Part shown: positions 9,855 to 18,464 of the stretch, piece by piece | Layout: the number at the start of each line of letters is the position of its first letter | Position numbering within the stretch: position 1 is the stretch's first letter | From: Micromonospora sp. HNM0581 | Lineage (GTDB): Bacteria > Actinomycetota > Actinomycetes > Mycobacteriales > Micromonosporaceae | Direction: 5' to 3' | NCBI RefSeq assembly: GCF_012726175.1 | Contig: NZ_JAASAD010000007.1 | Location: 1 to 64,000, forward strand | Length of the DNA: 64,000 bases | Made by a program: the position numbers and the translations under genes | Notes under the pieces: model-generated | The model's database searches: none | Seen by the model: only the letters and a program-made list of their open reading frames with translations | What the model was told of the DNA's origin: nothing

Positions 9855-10091
9855 GGGCAGGGCGACGATCCGGCTATCACCGGGGAGCTTCCGGAAGAAC
9901 GGCCGGGCGACCGGCTCAGTAGAACCGGACGGGGCGGCCCGTCATCGCCGACCAATGAGCGGGCGGTCGAACCTTGACCGTCAAGCGGGGTGGTACCGCG
10001 GGCCCGGCCCGGCGCGCTGGTGACGGCGTATCGGAGCGGCTCGTCCTCGCAGACCCACAGGACAGTGAGTGTCAGCGAGGAGCTACAGGCG
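9855..10091 (+). promoter_or_regulatory. T-box leader controlling ileS (tRNA-Ile sensing)
   Basis: The leader has the actinobacterial short Stem I form. A specifier loop with AUC (9876-9878, an Ile codon) sits in GGCTATCACCGGGGAGC, the conserved GAAGAAC follows, and the T-box GGGTGGTACCGCG, which contacts the tRNA acceptor end, lies at 9988-10000. Downstream, TCCTCGC (10044-10050) can pair with GCGAGGA (10075-10081), which contains the ileS ribosome site. No U-rich terminator is seen. Together this indicates translational control: uncharged tRNA-Ile frees the ribosome site. The mechanism is known for the actinobacterial class; the pairings here are by eye. Confidence 0.92.
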
Positions 10092-13000
10092 ATGGCCTAT
10101 CCGTTGCACGACCCGACCGCCGGCGGCGTACCGGCGAGCCCGGACCTGCCCGCGGTCGAGCGTCGGGTCCTTGAGCACTGGACGGCCGACAAGACCTTCG
10201 AGGCGTCCGTCGATGCCCGCCCGCCCGGTGAGCAGGGGAAGAACGAGTACGTCTTCTACGACGGCCCGCCGTTCGCCAACGGCCTGCCCCACTACGGCCA
10301 CCTGTTCACCGGGTACGTCAAGGACGTGGTGCCGCGTTACCACACGATGCGCGGCCGGCGGGTGGAGCGGCGCTTCGGCTGGGACTGCCACGGCCTGCCG
10401 GCCGAGGTGGTCGCCGAGAAGCAGCTCGGCATCACCAGCAAGGCGGAGATCCTCGACCTCGGGGTGGCCCGCTTCAACGAGGCGTGCCGCGCCTCGGTGC
10501 TGGAGTTCACCCACGACTGGGAGCGCTACGTCACCCGCCAGGCCCGCTGGGTCGACTTCGCCAACGACTACAAGACCCTCGACCTGGACTACATGGAGAG
10601 CGTGATGTGGGCCTTCAAGACCCTGCACGACAAGGGTCTGGTCTACGAGGGCTTCCGGGTGCTGGCGTACTGCTGGCGGTGCGAGACGCCGCTGTCGAAC
10701 ACCGAGACCCGGATGGACGACGTCTACCGTGACCGGCATGATCCGACACTGTCGGTGTGGTTCGAGTTGAGCGCAGACGGCTCCGCGCCGGAGCTGCTGC
10801 GTGGTCCGGTGCGGCTCGGTGTCTGGACCACCACGCCGTGGACCCTGCCGTCGAACCTGGCGCTCGCCGTCGGCCCGGACATCGAGTACGCGGTGCTGGA
10901 GCGCGACGGGGACCGCTACCTGGTGGGTGCGGCCCGGCTGGGCGCCTACGCCAAGGAACTCGACGGATACCACCAGGTCGGTACGGTGCGCGGTGCGGAC
11001 CTGGTGGGACGGCGCTACACCCCGCTGTTCGACTTCCTGGCCGACCGGGCCGGGCCGAACGCATACCAGGTGCTCGGGGCGGAGTTCGTGACCACCGAGG
11101 ACGGTACCGGGATCGTCCACCTGGCGCCTGCCTTCGGTGAGGACGACCAGAACGTCTGCAACGCGGCCGGTATCCCGACCATCGTCACGGTCGATGACCA
11201 CACGCGGTTCACCGCGCTCGTGCCGCCGTTCGAGGGCGAGCAGGTCTTCGACGTGAACAAGCCGGTGATCCGCCAGCTCAAGGAGCGGGGGGTGGTGCTC
11301 AAGCAGGACACCTACACCCACTCGTACCCGCACTGCTGGCGCTGTGACACGCCGCTCGTCTACAAGGCGGTGTCGTCGTGGTTCGTGGCGGTCAGCAAAT
11401 TCAAGGACCGGATGGTCGAGCTGAACCAGCAGATCAACTGGACGCCGGGGCACATCAAGGACGGCTCGTTCGGCAAGTGGCTGGCCAACGCCCGGGACTG
11501 GTCGATCAGCCGGAACCGGTTCTGGGGCTCGCCCATCCCGGTGTGGAAGTCCGACGACCCGAACTACCCACGGGTCGACGTGTACGGCTCGCTGGCCGAG
11601 TTGGAGCGTGACTTCGGCGAGCTTGCGACCCGCAACGGCGTGCTCAGCGGCGGACGGCTGACGGATCTGCACCGGCCGGTGGTGGACGAGCTGGTCCGTC
11701 CCAACCCGGACGACCCGACCGGCAGGTCGATGATGCGCCGGGTACCGGAGGTGCTTGACTGCTGGTTCGAGTCCGGTTCGATGCCGTTCGCCCAGGTGCA
11801 CTACCCGTTCGAGAACCGTGACTGGTTCGAGCACCACTACCCGGGTGACTTCATCGTCGAGTACATCGGGCAGACCCGGGGTTGGTTCTACACCATGCAC
11901 GTGCTGGCCACCGCGTTGTTCGACCGGCCGGCGTTCCGCAACTGCCTGAGCCACGGCATCCTGCTCGGCTCCGACGGGCGCAAGATGTCCAAGAGTCTGC
12001 GCAACTACCCGGACGTCTACCATGTCTTCGACTCGTACGGCTCGGACGCGATGCGCTGGATGCTGATGTCCTCGCCGGTGCTGCGCGGCGGGGACATGCC
12101 GGTGACCGAAGCGAGTGTGCGCGACGCCGTCCGGCAGGTGCTGCTGCCGTTGTGGAACGTCTGGTACTTCTTCTCGCTCTACGCGAACGCCGACTCGTAC
12201 ACGGCGAAGCGGAGGACCGGCGCGGTGCCGACCGGTGGTGGCGACGCCGCCGGAGACCTGCTCGACCGGTACGTGCTGGCGAAGACGCACGAGCTGGTGT
12301 CGACGGTCGGTGCGCAGATGGACGCGTACGACATCTCGGGTGCCTGCGCCACGGTCCGGTCCTACCTGGACGCGCTCACCAACTGGTATGTGCGTCGTTC
12401 CCGGGACCGCTTCTGGGCCGGCGACGCGGATGCGTTCGACACGCTGTGGACCGTGTTGGAGACGCTCTGCCGGGTGGTGGCACCGCTGGCGCCGCTCACC
12501 GCGGAGGAGATCTGGCGCGGGCTGACCGGTGGGCGGTCGGTGCACCTGACCGACTGGCCGGTGGCCGAGGAGTTCCCGGTCGACCACGAGCTGGTCGCCG
12601 CGATGGACGCGGTACGGGCGGTTGCCTCCGCGACGCTGTCGCTGCGCAAGGCCAAGGGGCTGCGGGTGCGGCTGCCGCTGTCGAAGCTGACCGTGGCCAG
12701 CCCGGCGGCCGGGCAGCTGCGGCCATTCGCGGACCTGCTCGCCGACGAGGTGAACGTCAAGGAGGTCGACGTCACCGACGAGGTGTCGGCGTACTGCCGC
12801 CAGGTGTTGACGGTGGTGCCTCGGGCGCTCGGGCCCCGGGTCGGCAAGCAGGTGCAGCAGGTGATCAAGGCGGTCAAGGCGGGGGAGTGGGAGCTGGTCG
12901 ACGGTGCTCCGGTGGCTGCCGGGGTCACCCTCGCCGACGGCGAGTACGAGCTGCGTCTGATCGCCGCGGACGCCGAGCACTCGGCGCCGCTGCCCGGCGG

Positions 13001-13298
13001 TGAGGGGGTGGTGGTGCTGGACGTCACGGTCACCGCCGAGCTTGCCGCCGAGGGGCTGGCCCGGGACTTCGTCCGGGTCGTACAGCAGGCACGGCGGGAC
13101 GCCGACCTCGACGTGTCCGACCGGATCGTGGTGACGGCGGCGGGCGGCGACGAGGTCCGGGCGGCGGTGGCCGGGTACCGCGACTTCGTGGCCCGGGAGG
13201 TACTGGCCGACAGGGTCGATTTCACCGACGAGGTCGACGGGTTCGGGGGCGAGGTCGGTGAGGGGGTGCCCGTGAGGGTGGTCGTGCGTCGCGTTTGA
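10092..13298 (+). CDS. ileS: Isoleucyl-tRNA synthetase (long, eukaryote-like type)
   Basis: It charges tRNA-Ile. The 1068-residue protein has the class I HYGH motif at residues 67-70, a CP1 editing domain with [10 protein letters not shown], the KMSKS loop at 631-635 and a C-terminal anticodon-binding region. It is the longer form found in actinomycetes and eukaryotes, a group known to include enzymes naturally less sensitive to mupirocin; that phenotype is not shown here. ATG at 10092 follows GCGAGGAG, the site sequestered by the T-box leader; an open frame from 9990 would read through the T-box itself and is rejected. A strong hairpin follows the stop. Confidence 0.97.
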   Translation: MAYPLHDPTAGGVPASPDLPAVERRVLEHWTADKTFEASVDARPPGEQGKNEYVFYDGPPFANGLPHYGHLFTGYVKDVVPRYHTMRGRRVERRFGWDCHGLPAEVVAEKQLGITSKAEILDLGVARFNEACRASVLEFTHDWERYVTRQARWVDFANDYKTLDLDYMESVMWAFKTLHDKGLVYEGFRVLAYCWRCETPLSNTETRMDDVYRDRHDPTLSVWFELSADGSAPELLRGPVRLGVWTTTPWTLPSNLALAVGPDIEYAVLERDGDRYLVGAARLGAYAKELDGYHQVGTVRGADLVGRRYTPLFDFLADRAGPNAYQVLGAEFVTTEDGTGIVHLAPAFGEDDQNVCNAAGIPTIVTVDDHTRFTALVPPFEGEQVFDVNKPVIRQLKERGVVLKQDTYTHSYPHCWRCDTPLVYKAVSSWFVAVSKFKDRMVELNQQINWTPGHIKDGSFGKWLANARDWSISRNRFWGSPIPVWKSDDPNYPRVDVYGSLAELERDFGELATRNGVLSGGRLTDLHRPVVDELVRPNPDDPTGRSMMRRVPEVLDCWFESGSMPFAQVHYPFENRDWFEHHYPGDFIVEYIGQTRGWFYTMHVLATALFDRPAFRNCLSHGILLGSDGRKMSKSLRNYPDVYHVFDSYGSDAMRWMLMSSPVLRGGDMPVTEASVRDAVRQVLLPLWNVWYFFSLYANADSYTAKRRTGAVPTGGGDAAGDLLDRYVLAKTHELVSTVGAQMDAYDISGACATVRSYLDALTNWYVRRSRDRFWAGDADAFDTLWTVLETLCRVVAPLAPLTAEEIWRGLTGGRSVHLTDWPVAEEFPVDHELVAAMDAVRAVASATLSLRKAKGLRVRLPLSKLTVASPAAGQLRPFADLLADEVNVKEVDVTDEVSAYCRQVLTVVPRALGPRVGKQVQQVIKAVKAGEWELVDGAPVAAGVTLADGEYELRLIAADAEHSAPLPGGEGVVVLDVTVTAELAAEGLARDFVRVVQQARRDADLDVSDRIVVTAAGGDEVRAAVAGYRDFVAREVLADRVDFTDEVDGFGGEVGEGVPVRVVVRRV

Positions 13299-13306
13299 GC
13301 TGTCCG

Positions 13307-13336
13307 GCGGGGCCCTTCCGACTGGAAGGGCCCCGC
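13307..13336 (+). terminator. ileS terminator hairpin
   Basis: A perfect 13-bp GC-rich stem (13307-13319 with 13324-13336) with a 4-base loop lies 8 bases after the ileS stop codon. Confidence 0.85.
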
Positions 13337-13450
13337 TTGCCTGGTGCCCCGTACCCAGTCAGCGGACGGGCCCGACCTCACGCGTGCTGTCGTGCGGCGG
13401 TCCGCTACGGTGACACCGCCTCTTACCTCACTCGATCCGCCGGAGGACCA

Positions 13451-14149
13451 GTGCCGCTGCTCTACACCATCGGCAAGCTCACCGTAGGGCCGGCGATGCG
13501 GCTGGCGTTCCGTCCGACGGTGGAGGGGCTGGAGCACATCCCGGACAAGGGCGGAGCGATTTTCGCCGGCAACCATCTGTCGGTGGCCGATGAGCTGTTC
13601 CTCGGCACGGTGGTTCCCCGGCACCTGGCCTTCTGGGCCAAGTCCGAGTACTTCACGGGCACCGGACTGAAGGGCCGTTTCTCCAAGTTCGTGCTCACCG
13701 GTCTCGGCGCGATCCCGGTGGAGCGGGCTGGTGGCCGTGCCGCGCTGGCCGCGTTCGATGCCGCTGTTCCGGCGCTCAGGGGCGGTGACCTGGTGGTCGT
13801 CTACCCGGAAGGCACCCGTTCGCCGGACGGGCGCCTGTACCGTGGGCGTACCGGGGCGGTCCGGCTCGCCATCGCGGCCGGGGTGCCGATCATCCCGGTG
13901 GGGATGATCGGCACCGAGAAGGTGCAGCCGATCGGTGCCCGGATGCCGCGCCCCTTCACCGGGAAGATCACCATCAGGTTCGGCAAGCCGCTCGACTTCA
14001 CCGGCCGGTCGGACGACCGGGTGTCGCTCCGGCACTTGACCGACGAGATGATGGGTGAGATCCAGAAGCTCACCGGCCAGGAGTACGTTCCCCGCTACGC
14101 GCCGCCGCGGGCCCAGCCGCAGATCACCGGCGAGGCCGACGGCCGTTGA
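13451..14149 (+). CDS. plsC: 1-acylglycerol-3-phosphate acyltransferase family protein
   Basis: A membrane-associated acyltransferase that probably makes phosphatidate from lysophosphatidate in phospholipid synthesis. The 232-residue protein has the catalytic H-x4-D motif NHLSVAD at about residues 41-47 and the substrate-binding YPEGTRSPDG block. GTG at 13451 has CCGGAGGA a few bases upstream; the open frame from 13295 is rejected because it would overlap the ileS stop and terminator. Paralogues of this family can act on other acyl acceptors, so the plsC name is by family. Confidence 0.85.
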   Translation: MPLLYTIGKLTVGPAMRLAFRPTVEGLEHIPDKGGAIFAGNHLSVADELFLGTVVPRHLAFWAKSEYFTGTGLKGRFSKFVLTGLGAIPVERAGGRAALAAFDAAVPALRGGDLVVVYPEGTRSPDGRLYRGRTGAVRLAIAAGVPIIPVGMIGTEKVQPIGARMPRPFTGKITIRFGKPLDFTGRSDDRVSLRHLTDEMMGEIQKLTGQEYVPRYAPPRAQPQITGEADGR

Positions 14150-14167
14150 GCGCCGCCGTCGGCGCGG

Positions 14168-15409
14168 TCAGCCGTCGCTGGTGACGATCTGATCCCGAAG
14201 GGTGCCCAGCAGCCGGGAGCTGTCCGCTACGGAGAGTCCGGTGAAGACACCTGTGGTGATGCTGCCGTGGTCGACCGAGGTGCACACCACCGCACCGACA
14301 CCGTCGACGCGTCCCACCGCGCAGCGCTCGTGGCGACCCCGGACACCGGTTTCGAGGGTCTGCTTGTCGCTGAGTGCGTACTGCTCGGTGAGGCGATCGA
14401 TCTCGGCGTCGGCGTCCGCCGACGGGGTGAACCGGAAACCGGTGCCGCCGAAGACGGTGACCCGTTTGCCGTTGCCCGTGTGGTAGATCCCGGCGAAGGT
14501 GTCCTCGGCGAGCCAGTGCGACTGGCGCATCTGGGTCTCGAGTAGCTGCGCGTCGCGGGTGCTGGACGGATCTTCCCGTAGGCGTAGGTCGGCCACCTGC
14601 TGCGGCAGTGCCGCTTGCGCCGGGTACTGGCTGGCCATCGGCATGCCGTAGTAGGCGGGGCAACCGCAGCAGCAGGCCAGGGTCAGCAGCAGCAGCCACG
14701 GCCAGCGGCGACGTTTGCGGACCGGCACCGCGACGTACCCTGCGGGCGGTTGCCAGCCTGGTGGTGGGGCGACCGGTCCGGCTTTCTTTGTGCTCCGTTG
14801 GCTGCCGTGCGCCGGTGGTACTGGCGGGCCGGCGGGAATGGGCGGATAGGGACCGGGGGGCGGTGGCTGCTGCGGCGGCGGCGTGGCAGCAGACCTCGGC
14901 GCAACGGGCGAGACCGGGGCCGGGGAGATCTGCGGTGACGGGACCCGAGGCCCGTCGTACGGCCGGGTCGGCGGCGGGTTCGGGTAGGACAGTGTCGGCG
15001 GGACGGCGGGGAAGTCGGTGGAGGGTAGGTCCCAACCGCTGGTGTCGACGCCGGCCCACGGGTCGACTGGTGTCTGGTGCTCGGGCTGCGCCACCGGTGA
15101 GCCGGGCGGTGGGGTGGGCTCGGCCGACTCGCCCCAGCTGCTTGGTTGCGGTGCTGCCGGCGGTACCGGTGCCGAGCCGCTCCAGCGCGGTGTGTCCGGC
15201 TCGGGTGTCGACTCGGGTAGCTTCCGGGTGCCTTGTGGGCCGACCTGCGACTCGGCCGGCCCCGATGGCGGCTGGCTGTCGTCGGAGGCGGTCTGGGTGG
15301 GCGGCCCGTCGGTGGGTAGTTCGTGGGTGACCGCCGGCTCCCCGTCCCGGTGTTGCTCCGGACGGCTCCCGTCGACCGGCCGGTCGGCTCCCGGCTGCGG
15401 CTCCGGCAT
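14168..15409 (-). CDS. Pro-rich single-pass membrane protein, paralogue of 610-1293
   Basis: The function is not recognised. The 413-residue protein begins with about 240 residues of low-complexity Pro, Ser, Thr and Gln sequence, presumably cytoplasmic. A basic RKRRRW stretch precedes one membrane helix (WLLLLTLACCCGC, with a run of cysteines), followed by an outer domain. That domain shares QVADLRL, VFGGTG, VCTS, DHGS and a C-terminal SV-x2-S-x2-LL pattern with the 227-residue protein at 610-1293. ATG at 15409 has an AGAGGAG site upstream on the minus strand. It converges with plsC and diverges from the radical SAM gene. Confidence 0.75.
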   Translation of the reverse strand: MPEPQPGADRPVDGSRPEQHRDGEPAVTHELPTDGPPTQTASDDSQPPSGPAESQVGPQGTRKLPESTPEPDTPRWSGSAPVPPAAPQPSSWGESAEPTPPPGSPVAQPEHQTPVDPWAGVDTSGWDLPSTDFPAVPPTLSYPNPPPTRPYDGPRVPSPQISPAPVSPVAPRSAATPPPQQPPPPGPYPPIPAGPPVPPAHGSQRSTKKAGPVAPPPGWQPPAGYVAVPVRKRRRWPWLLLLTLACCCGCPAYYGMPMASQYPAQAALPQQVADLRLREDPSSTRDAQLLETQMRQSHWLAEDTFAGIYHTGNGKRVTVFGGTGFRFTPSADADAEIDRLTEQYALSDKQTLETGVRGRHERCAVGRVDGVGAVVCTSVDHGSITTGVFTGLSVADSSRLLGTLRDQIVTSDG

Positions 15410-15529
15410 CGCGGCAATCTCCTCTCGCGCCGGTCCGAGGTTAGTACCGGGGTGCCACCGCGACGGACTCGGGATGGTCGACCGGGTGTGGGCGGCCCGG
15501 TGGTGGGCGGGCGCGTACGCTTGGGCATC

Positions 15530-17515
15530 ATGAGCGTCCCGTCCACCTCTGCGCGTCCCGTCGTGGCCAACTCGGTGTGGCCCCGGTTGGAGCCGCTGCT
15601 ACCCCAGGTGACCAAGCCCATCCAGTACGTCGGCGGCGAGCTGGGCGCGGTGGTCAAGGAGTGGGACGCGGCGACCGTACGGTGGGCGCTGATGTATCCG
15701 GACGCGTACGAGGTGGGGCTGCCCAACCAGGGTGTACAGATCCTCTACGAGGTGCTCAACGAGCTGCCGGACGCCCTCGCCGAACGGACGTACGCGGTCT
15801 GGCCGGATCTGGAGAGGCTGATGCGTGCCCACGGCGTGCCGCAGTTCACCGTCGATGCGCACCGACCGGTCGGTGACTTCGACCTGTTCGGTGTCTCGTT
15901 CGCCACCGAGTTGGGCTACACCAATCTGCTTACCGCCATCGACCTGGCCGGCATTCCGCTACTCGCCGCCGACCGTACCGACGCCGACCCGGTGGTGGTG
16001 GCCGGTGGGCATGCCGCGTTCAACCCCGAGCCCATCGCCGACTTCGTCGACGCCGCAGTGCTCGGCGATGGCGAGGAGGCGGTCCTGGAGATCACCGGGA
16101 TCGTCCGTGAGTGGAAGGTCGAGGGCTGCCCGGGGGGCCGGGACGAACTGTTGCTGCGGCTGGCCCGCACCGAGAGCGTCTACGTGCCGCGCTTCTACGA
16201 CGTCGACTATCTGCCGGACGGCCGGATCCAGCGGGTCGTGCCGAATCGGGCGGACGTACCGTTCCGGGTGCACAAGCGCACGACGATGGACCTGGACGCC
16301 TGGCCGTACCCGAAGAAGCCACTCGTTCCGTTGGCCGAGACGGTGCACGAGCGGTACGCCGTGGAGATTTTTCGGGGTTGCACCCGGGGCTGCCGGTTCT
16401 GCCAGGCCGGGATGATCACTCGCCCGGTTCGGGAGCGTTCGATCACCACGGTGGGGCAGATGGTGCAGCAGGGGCTGGAGTTCTCCGGCTTCCACGAGGT
16501 GGGCCTGTTGTCGCTCTCGTCGGCCGACCATTCCGAGATCGGTGACATGTGCTCCGGCCTGGCCGAGCAGTACCAGGGCACGAACGTCTCGCTCTCGTTG
16601 CCGTCGACGCGGGTGGACGCGTTCAACATCGAGCTGGCACAGGAACTTTCCCGCAACGGCCGCCGGACCGGTCTGACCTTCGCCCCCGAGGGCGGGTCGG
16701 AGCGGATCCGTAAGGTGATCAACAAGATGGTGTCGAAGGAAGACCTCATCCGCACCGTGGTCACCGCGTACACGAACGGCTGGCGGCAGGTGAAGCTCTA
16801 CTTCATGTGCGGTCTGCCCACCGAGACGGATGCCGACGTCCTGGAGATCGCCGACATGGCGCACGAGGTCATCCGCGCCGGTCGGGCGGCCACCGGCTCG
16901 AAGGACATCCGGTGCACCGTGTCGATCGGCGGGTTCGTGCCCAAGCCGCACACCCCGTTCCAGTGGGCGGCGATGCAGCGCCCGGAGGTGATCGATCACC
17001 GGCTCAAGCTGCTCAAGCAGGCGATCAACGCCGACCGTTCGCTTGGCCGCGCGATCGGTTACCGCTACCACGACGGCGAGCCGTCGCTGGTCGAGGGCCT
17101 GTTGTCCCGCGGTGACCGGCGGATCGGTGCGGTGATCCGTCGGGTCTGGGAGAACGGAGGCCGGTTCGATGGTTGGAGCGAGCACTTCTCCTACCAGCGC
17201 TGGGTGGAGGCGGCAGCCGAGGTGCTGCCTGGTTTCGGGGTCGACCTCGACTGGTACACCATCCGGGAGCGTGACGAACTGGAGGTCCTGCCCTGGGACC
17301 ATCTGGACTCGGGCCTGGACAAGGACTGGCTCTGGCAGGACTGGCAGGACGCGCTCGGCGAGTACGAGCAGGACGACTGCCGGTGGACGCCCTGTTTCGA
17401 CTGCGGCGTCTGCCCGGCGATGGACACCGAGATCCAGATCGGCCCGACCGGCCGGAAGCTACTGCCGTTGACCCCGGTCAACGGGCTGAAGCTGTCCGCC
17501 GGTGCCCAGCAGTAG
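15530..17515 (+). CDS. B12-binding-like radical SAM protein (TIGR03960 type)
   Basis: The 661-residue protein has an N-terminal cobalamin-binding-like domain, then a radical SAM domain with the [4Fe-4S] cysteines C284, C288 and C291 in RGCTRGCRFCQAG, and a Cys-rich C-terminal stretch (PCFDCGVCPAMD). It matches the family usually found beside or fused to a DUF2344 domain; its reaction is not established in the knowledge I can draw on. ATG at 15530 is preceded by TACGCT eight bases upstream, suggesting a very short leader. The TAG at 17513-17515 is in the same reading frame as the next gene, which matters for how that gene is expressed. Confidence 0.88.
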   Translation: MSVPSTSARPVVANSVWPRLEPLLPQVTKPIQYVGGELGAVVKEWDAATVRWALMYPDAYEVGLPNQGVQILYEVLNELPDALAERTYAVWPDLERLMRAHGVPQFTVDAHRPVGDFDLFGVSFATELGYTNLLTAIDLAGIPLLAADRTDADPVVVAGGHAAFNPEPIADFVDAAVLGDGEEAVLEITGIVREWKVEGCPGGRDELLLRLARTESVYVPRFYDVDYLPDGRIQRVVPNRADVPFRVHKRTTMDLDAWPYPKKPLVPLAETVHERYAVEIFRGCTRGCRFCQAGMITRPVRERSITTVGQMVQQGLEFSGFHEVGLLSLSSADHSEIGDMCSGLAEQYQGTNVSLSLPSTRVDAFNIELAQELSRNGRRTGLTFAPEGGSERIRKVINKMVSKEDLIRTVVTAYTNGWRQVKLYFMCGLPTETDADVLEIADMAHEVIRAGRAATGSKDIRCTVSIGGFVPKPHTPFQWAAMQRPEVIDHRLKLLKQAINADRSLGRAIGYRYHDGEPSLVEGLLSRGDRRIGAVIRRVWENGGRFDGWSEHFSYQRWVEAAAEVLPGFGVDLDWYTIRERDELEVLPWDHLDSGLDKDWLWQDWQDALGEYEQDDCRWTPCFDCGVCPAMDTEIQIGPTGRKLLPLTPVNGLKLSAGAQQ

Positions 17516-17557
17516 TCAGGGTGCTACGGCTGGGGTACGACATCGAGGAGTACGACG

Positions 17558-18334
17558 ATCAGTAGGAAACCACAGCCTGAGGGCGGCCAGGCGCCGGTCG
17601 TCCAGCGCGTCCGGATCCGGTACGCCAAGCGTGGCCCGCTGCGGTTCACCTCGCATCGGGACTTCGCCCGAGCCTTCGAGCGGGCGCTGCGCCGGGCCGG
17701 TGTGCCGGTAGCCTTCTCTCAGGGCTTCACCCCGCACCCGAAGATTTCGTACGCCAGCGCGGCGCCGACCGGGGTGGCGAGCGAGGCGGAGTACCTGGAG
17801 ATCGGTCTACGCGAGCCGGTCGATCCGGAGCAGCTGCGGTTGGCGCTGGACACGGCGCTCTCGCCCGGCCTCGACGTGCTCGACGCGGTGGTGGCCGACG
17901 GGGCGAGCCTGCCCGACCGGATCGAGGCGTCCCGCTGGCGGATCGAGTTGCCGCAGGTGGATCCCGATGTGCTGGTCAGGGCGGTGACCGTCTTCGCCGC
18001 CGCGGACGAGGTGCTCGTGGAGCGGATGACCAAGCAGGGGCGGCGAACTTTCGACGCGCGTACGGCAGTCATCAGCATCGATGTCGATGTGGTGTCGCCG
18101 ACGCCTTCCGGGGACTCGGCCGTACCGTGTGCGATACTCGAACTGGTCGTGCGGCAGGTCACCCCGTCCGTACGGCCCGATGACGTCCTTTCCGGCTTGC
18201 GCGTGGTGGCCGGCCTGGAACCGCCGGTAGCCCCGAAGGTGATCCGGCTGGCTCAGGGCACGCTGACCGCGCAGGGTGTGATCGTGGATCCGCTGGACGC
18301 GGACCGCGACGGGGCAACCATCGGCGGGCGCTGA
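17558..18334 (+). CDS. DUF2344 / TIGR03936 protein with apparent AUC start
   Basis: The family partner of the preceding radical SAM protein. The conserved N-terminus (RIRYAKRGPLRFTSHRDF, then FSQGFTPHPKISYAS) is encoded upstream of the first ATG/GTG/TTG in frame, which is GTG at 17702. Starting there would remove about 48 conserved residues. Between the radical SAM stop (17513-17515) and 17702 the frame is open but has no standard start. ATC at 17558, followed by SRKPQPEGG, has GAGGAG (17544-17549) seven bases upstream, so AUC initiation giving 258 residues is proposed. The alternative is TAG read-through producing a fusion, since both genes share a frame. A single-base sequencing error (ATG read as ATC) is also possible. 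Confidence 0.8.
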   Translation: MSRKPQPEGGQAPVVQRVRIRYAKRGPLRFTSHRDFARAFERALRRAGVPVAFSQGFTPHPKISYASAAPTGVASEAEYLEIGLREPVDPEQLRLALDTALSPGLDVLDAVVADGASLPDRIEASRWRIELPQVDPDVLVRAVTVFAAADEVLVERMTKQGRRTFDARTAVISIDVDVVSPTPSGDSAVPCAILELVVRQVTPSVRPDDVLSGLRVVAGLEPPVAPKVIRLAQGTLTAQGVIVDPLDADRDGATIGGR

Positions 18335-18464
18335 CCGACGGTCGGCGTCCAGGCAGGCAGACTTCGCCGGCGCGCACCTTGTGCGCCCGGGGAAACACCT
18401 TTTGCGGCAACCCTGCGTGGCAGCGCTCACCCGCGCCCGGGGACGCCAGAACTGGAGAACGTCC

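Noticed and set aside
11760..11775. GGTTCGAGTCC string resembling a tRNA T-arm
   Set aside because: It encodes WFESGS of ileS, and no cloverleaf surrounds it. No tRNA was found anywhere in the window.
10083..12980. Minus-strand open frame of 965 codons opposite ileS
   Set aside because: Pure antisense shadow of ileS with no domain pattern.
17702..18334. Starting the DUF2344 protein at GTG 17702
   Set aside because: It would delete about 48 strongly conserved N-terminal residues and has no ribosome site.
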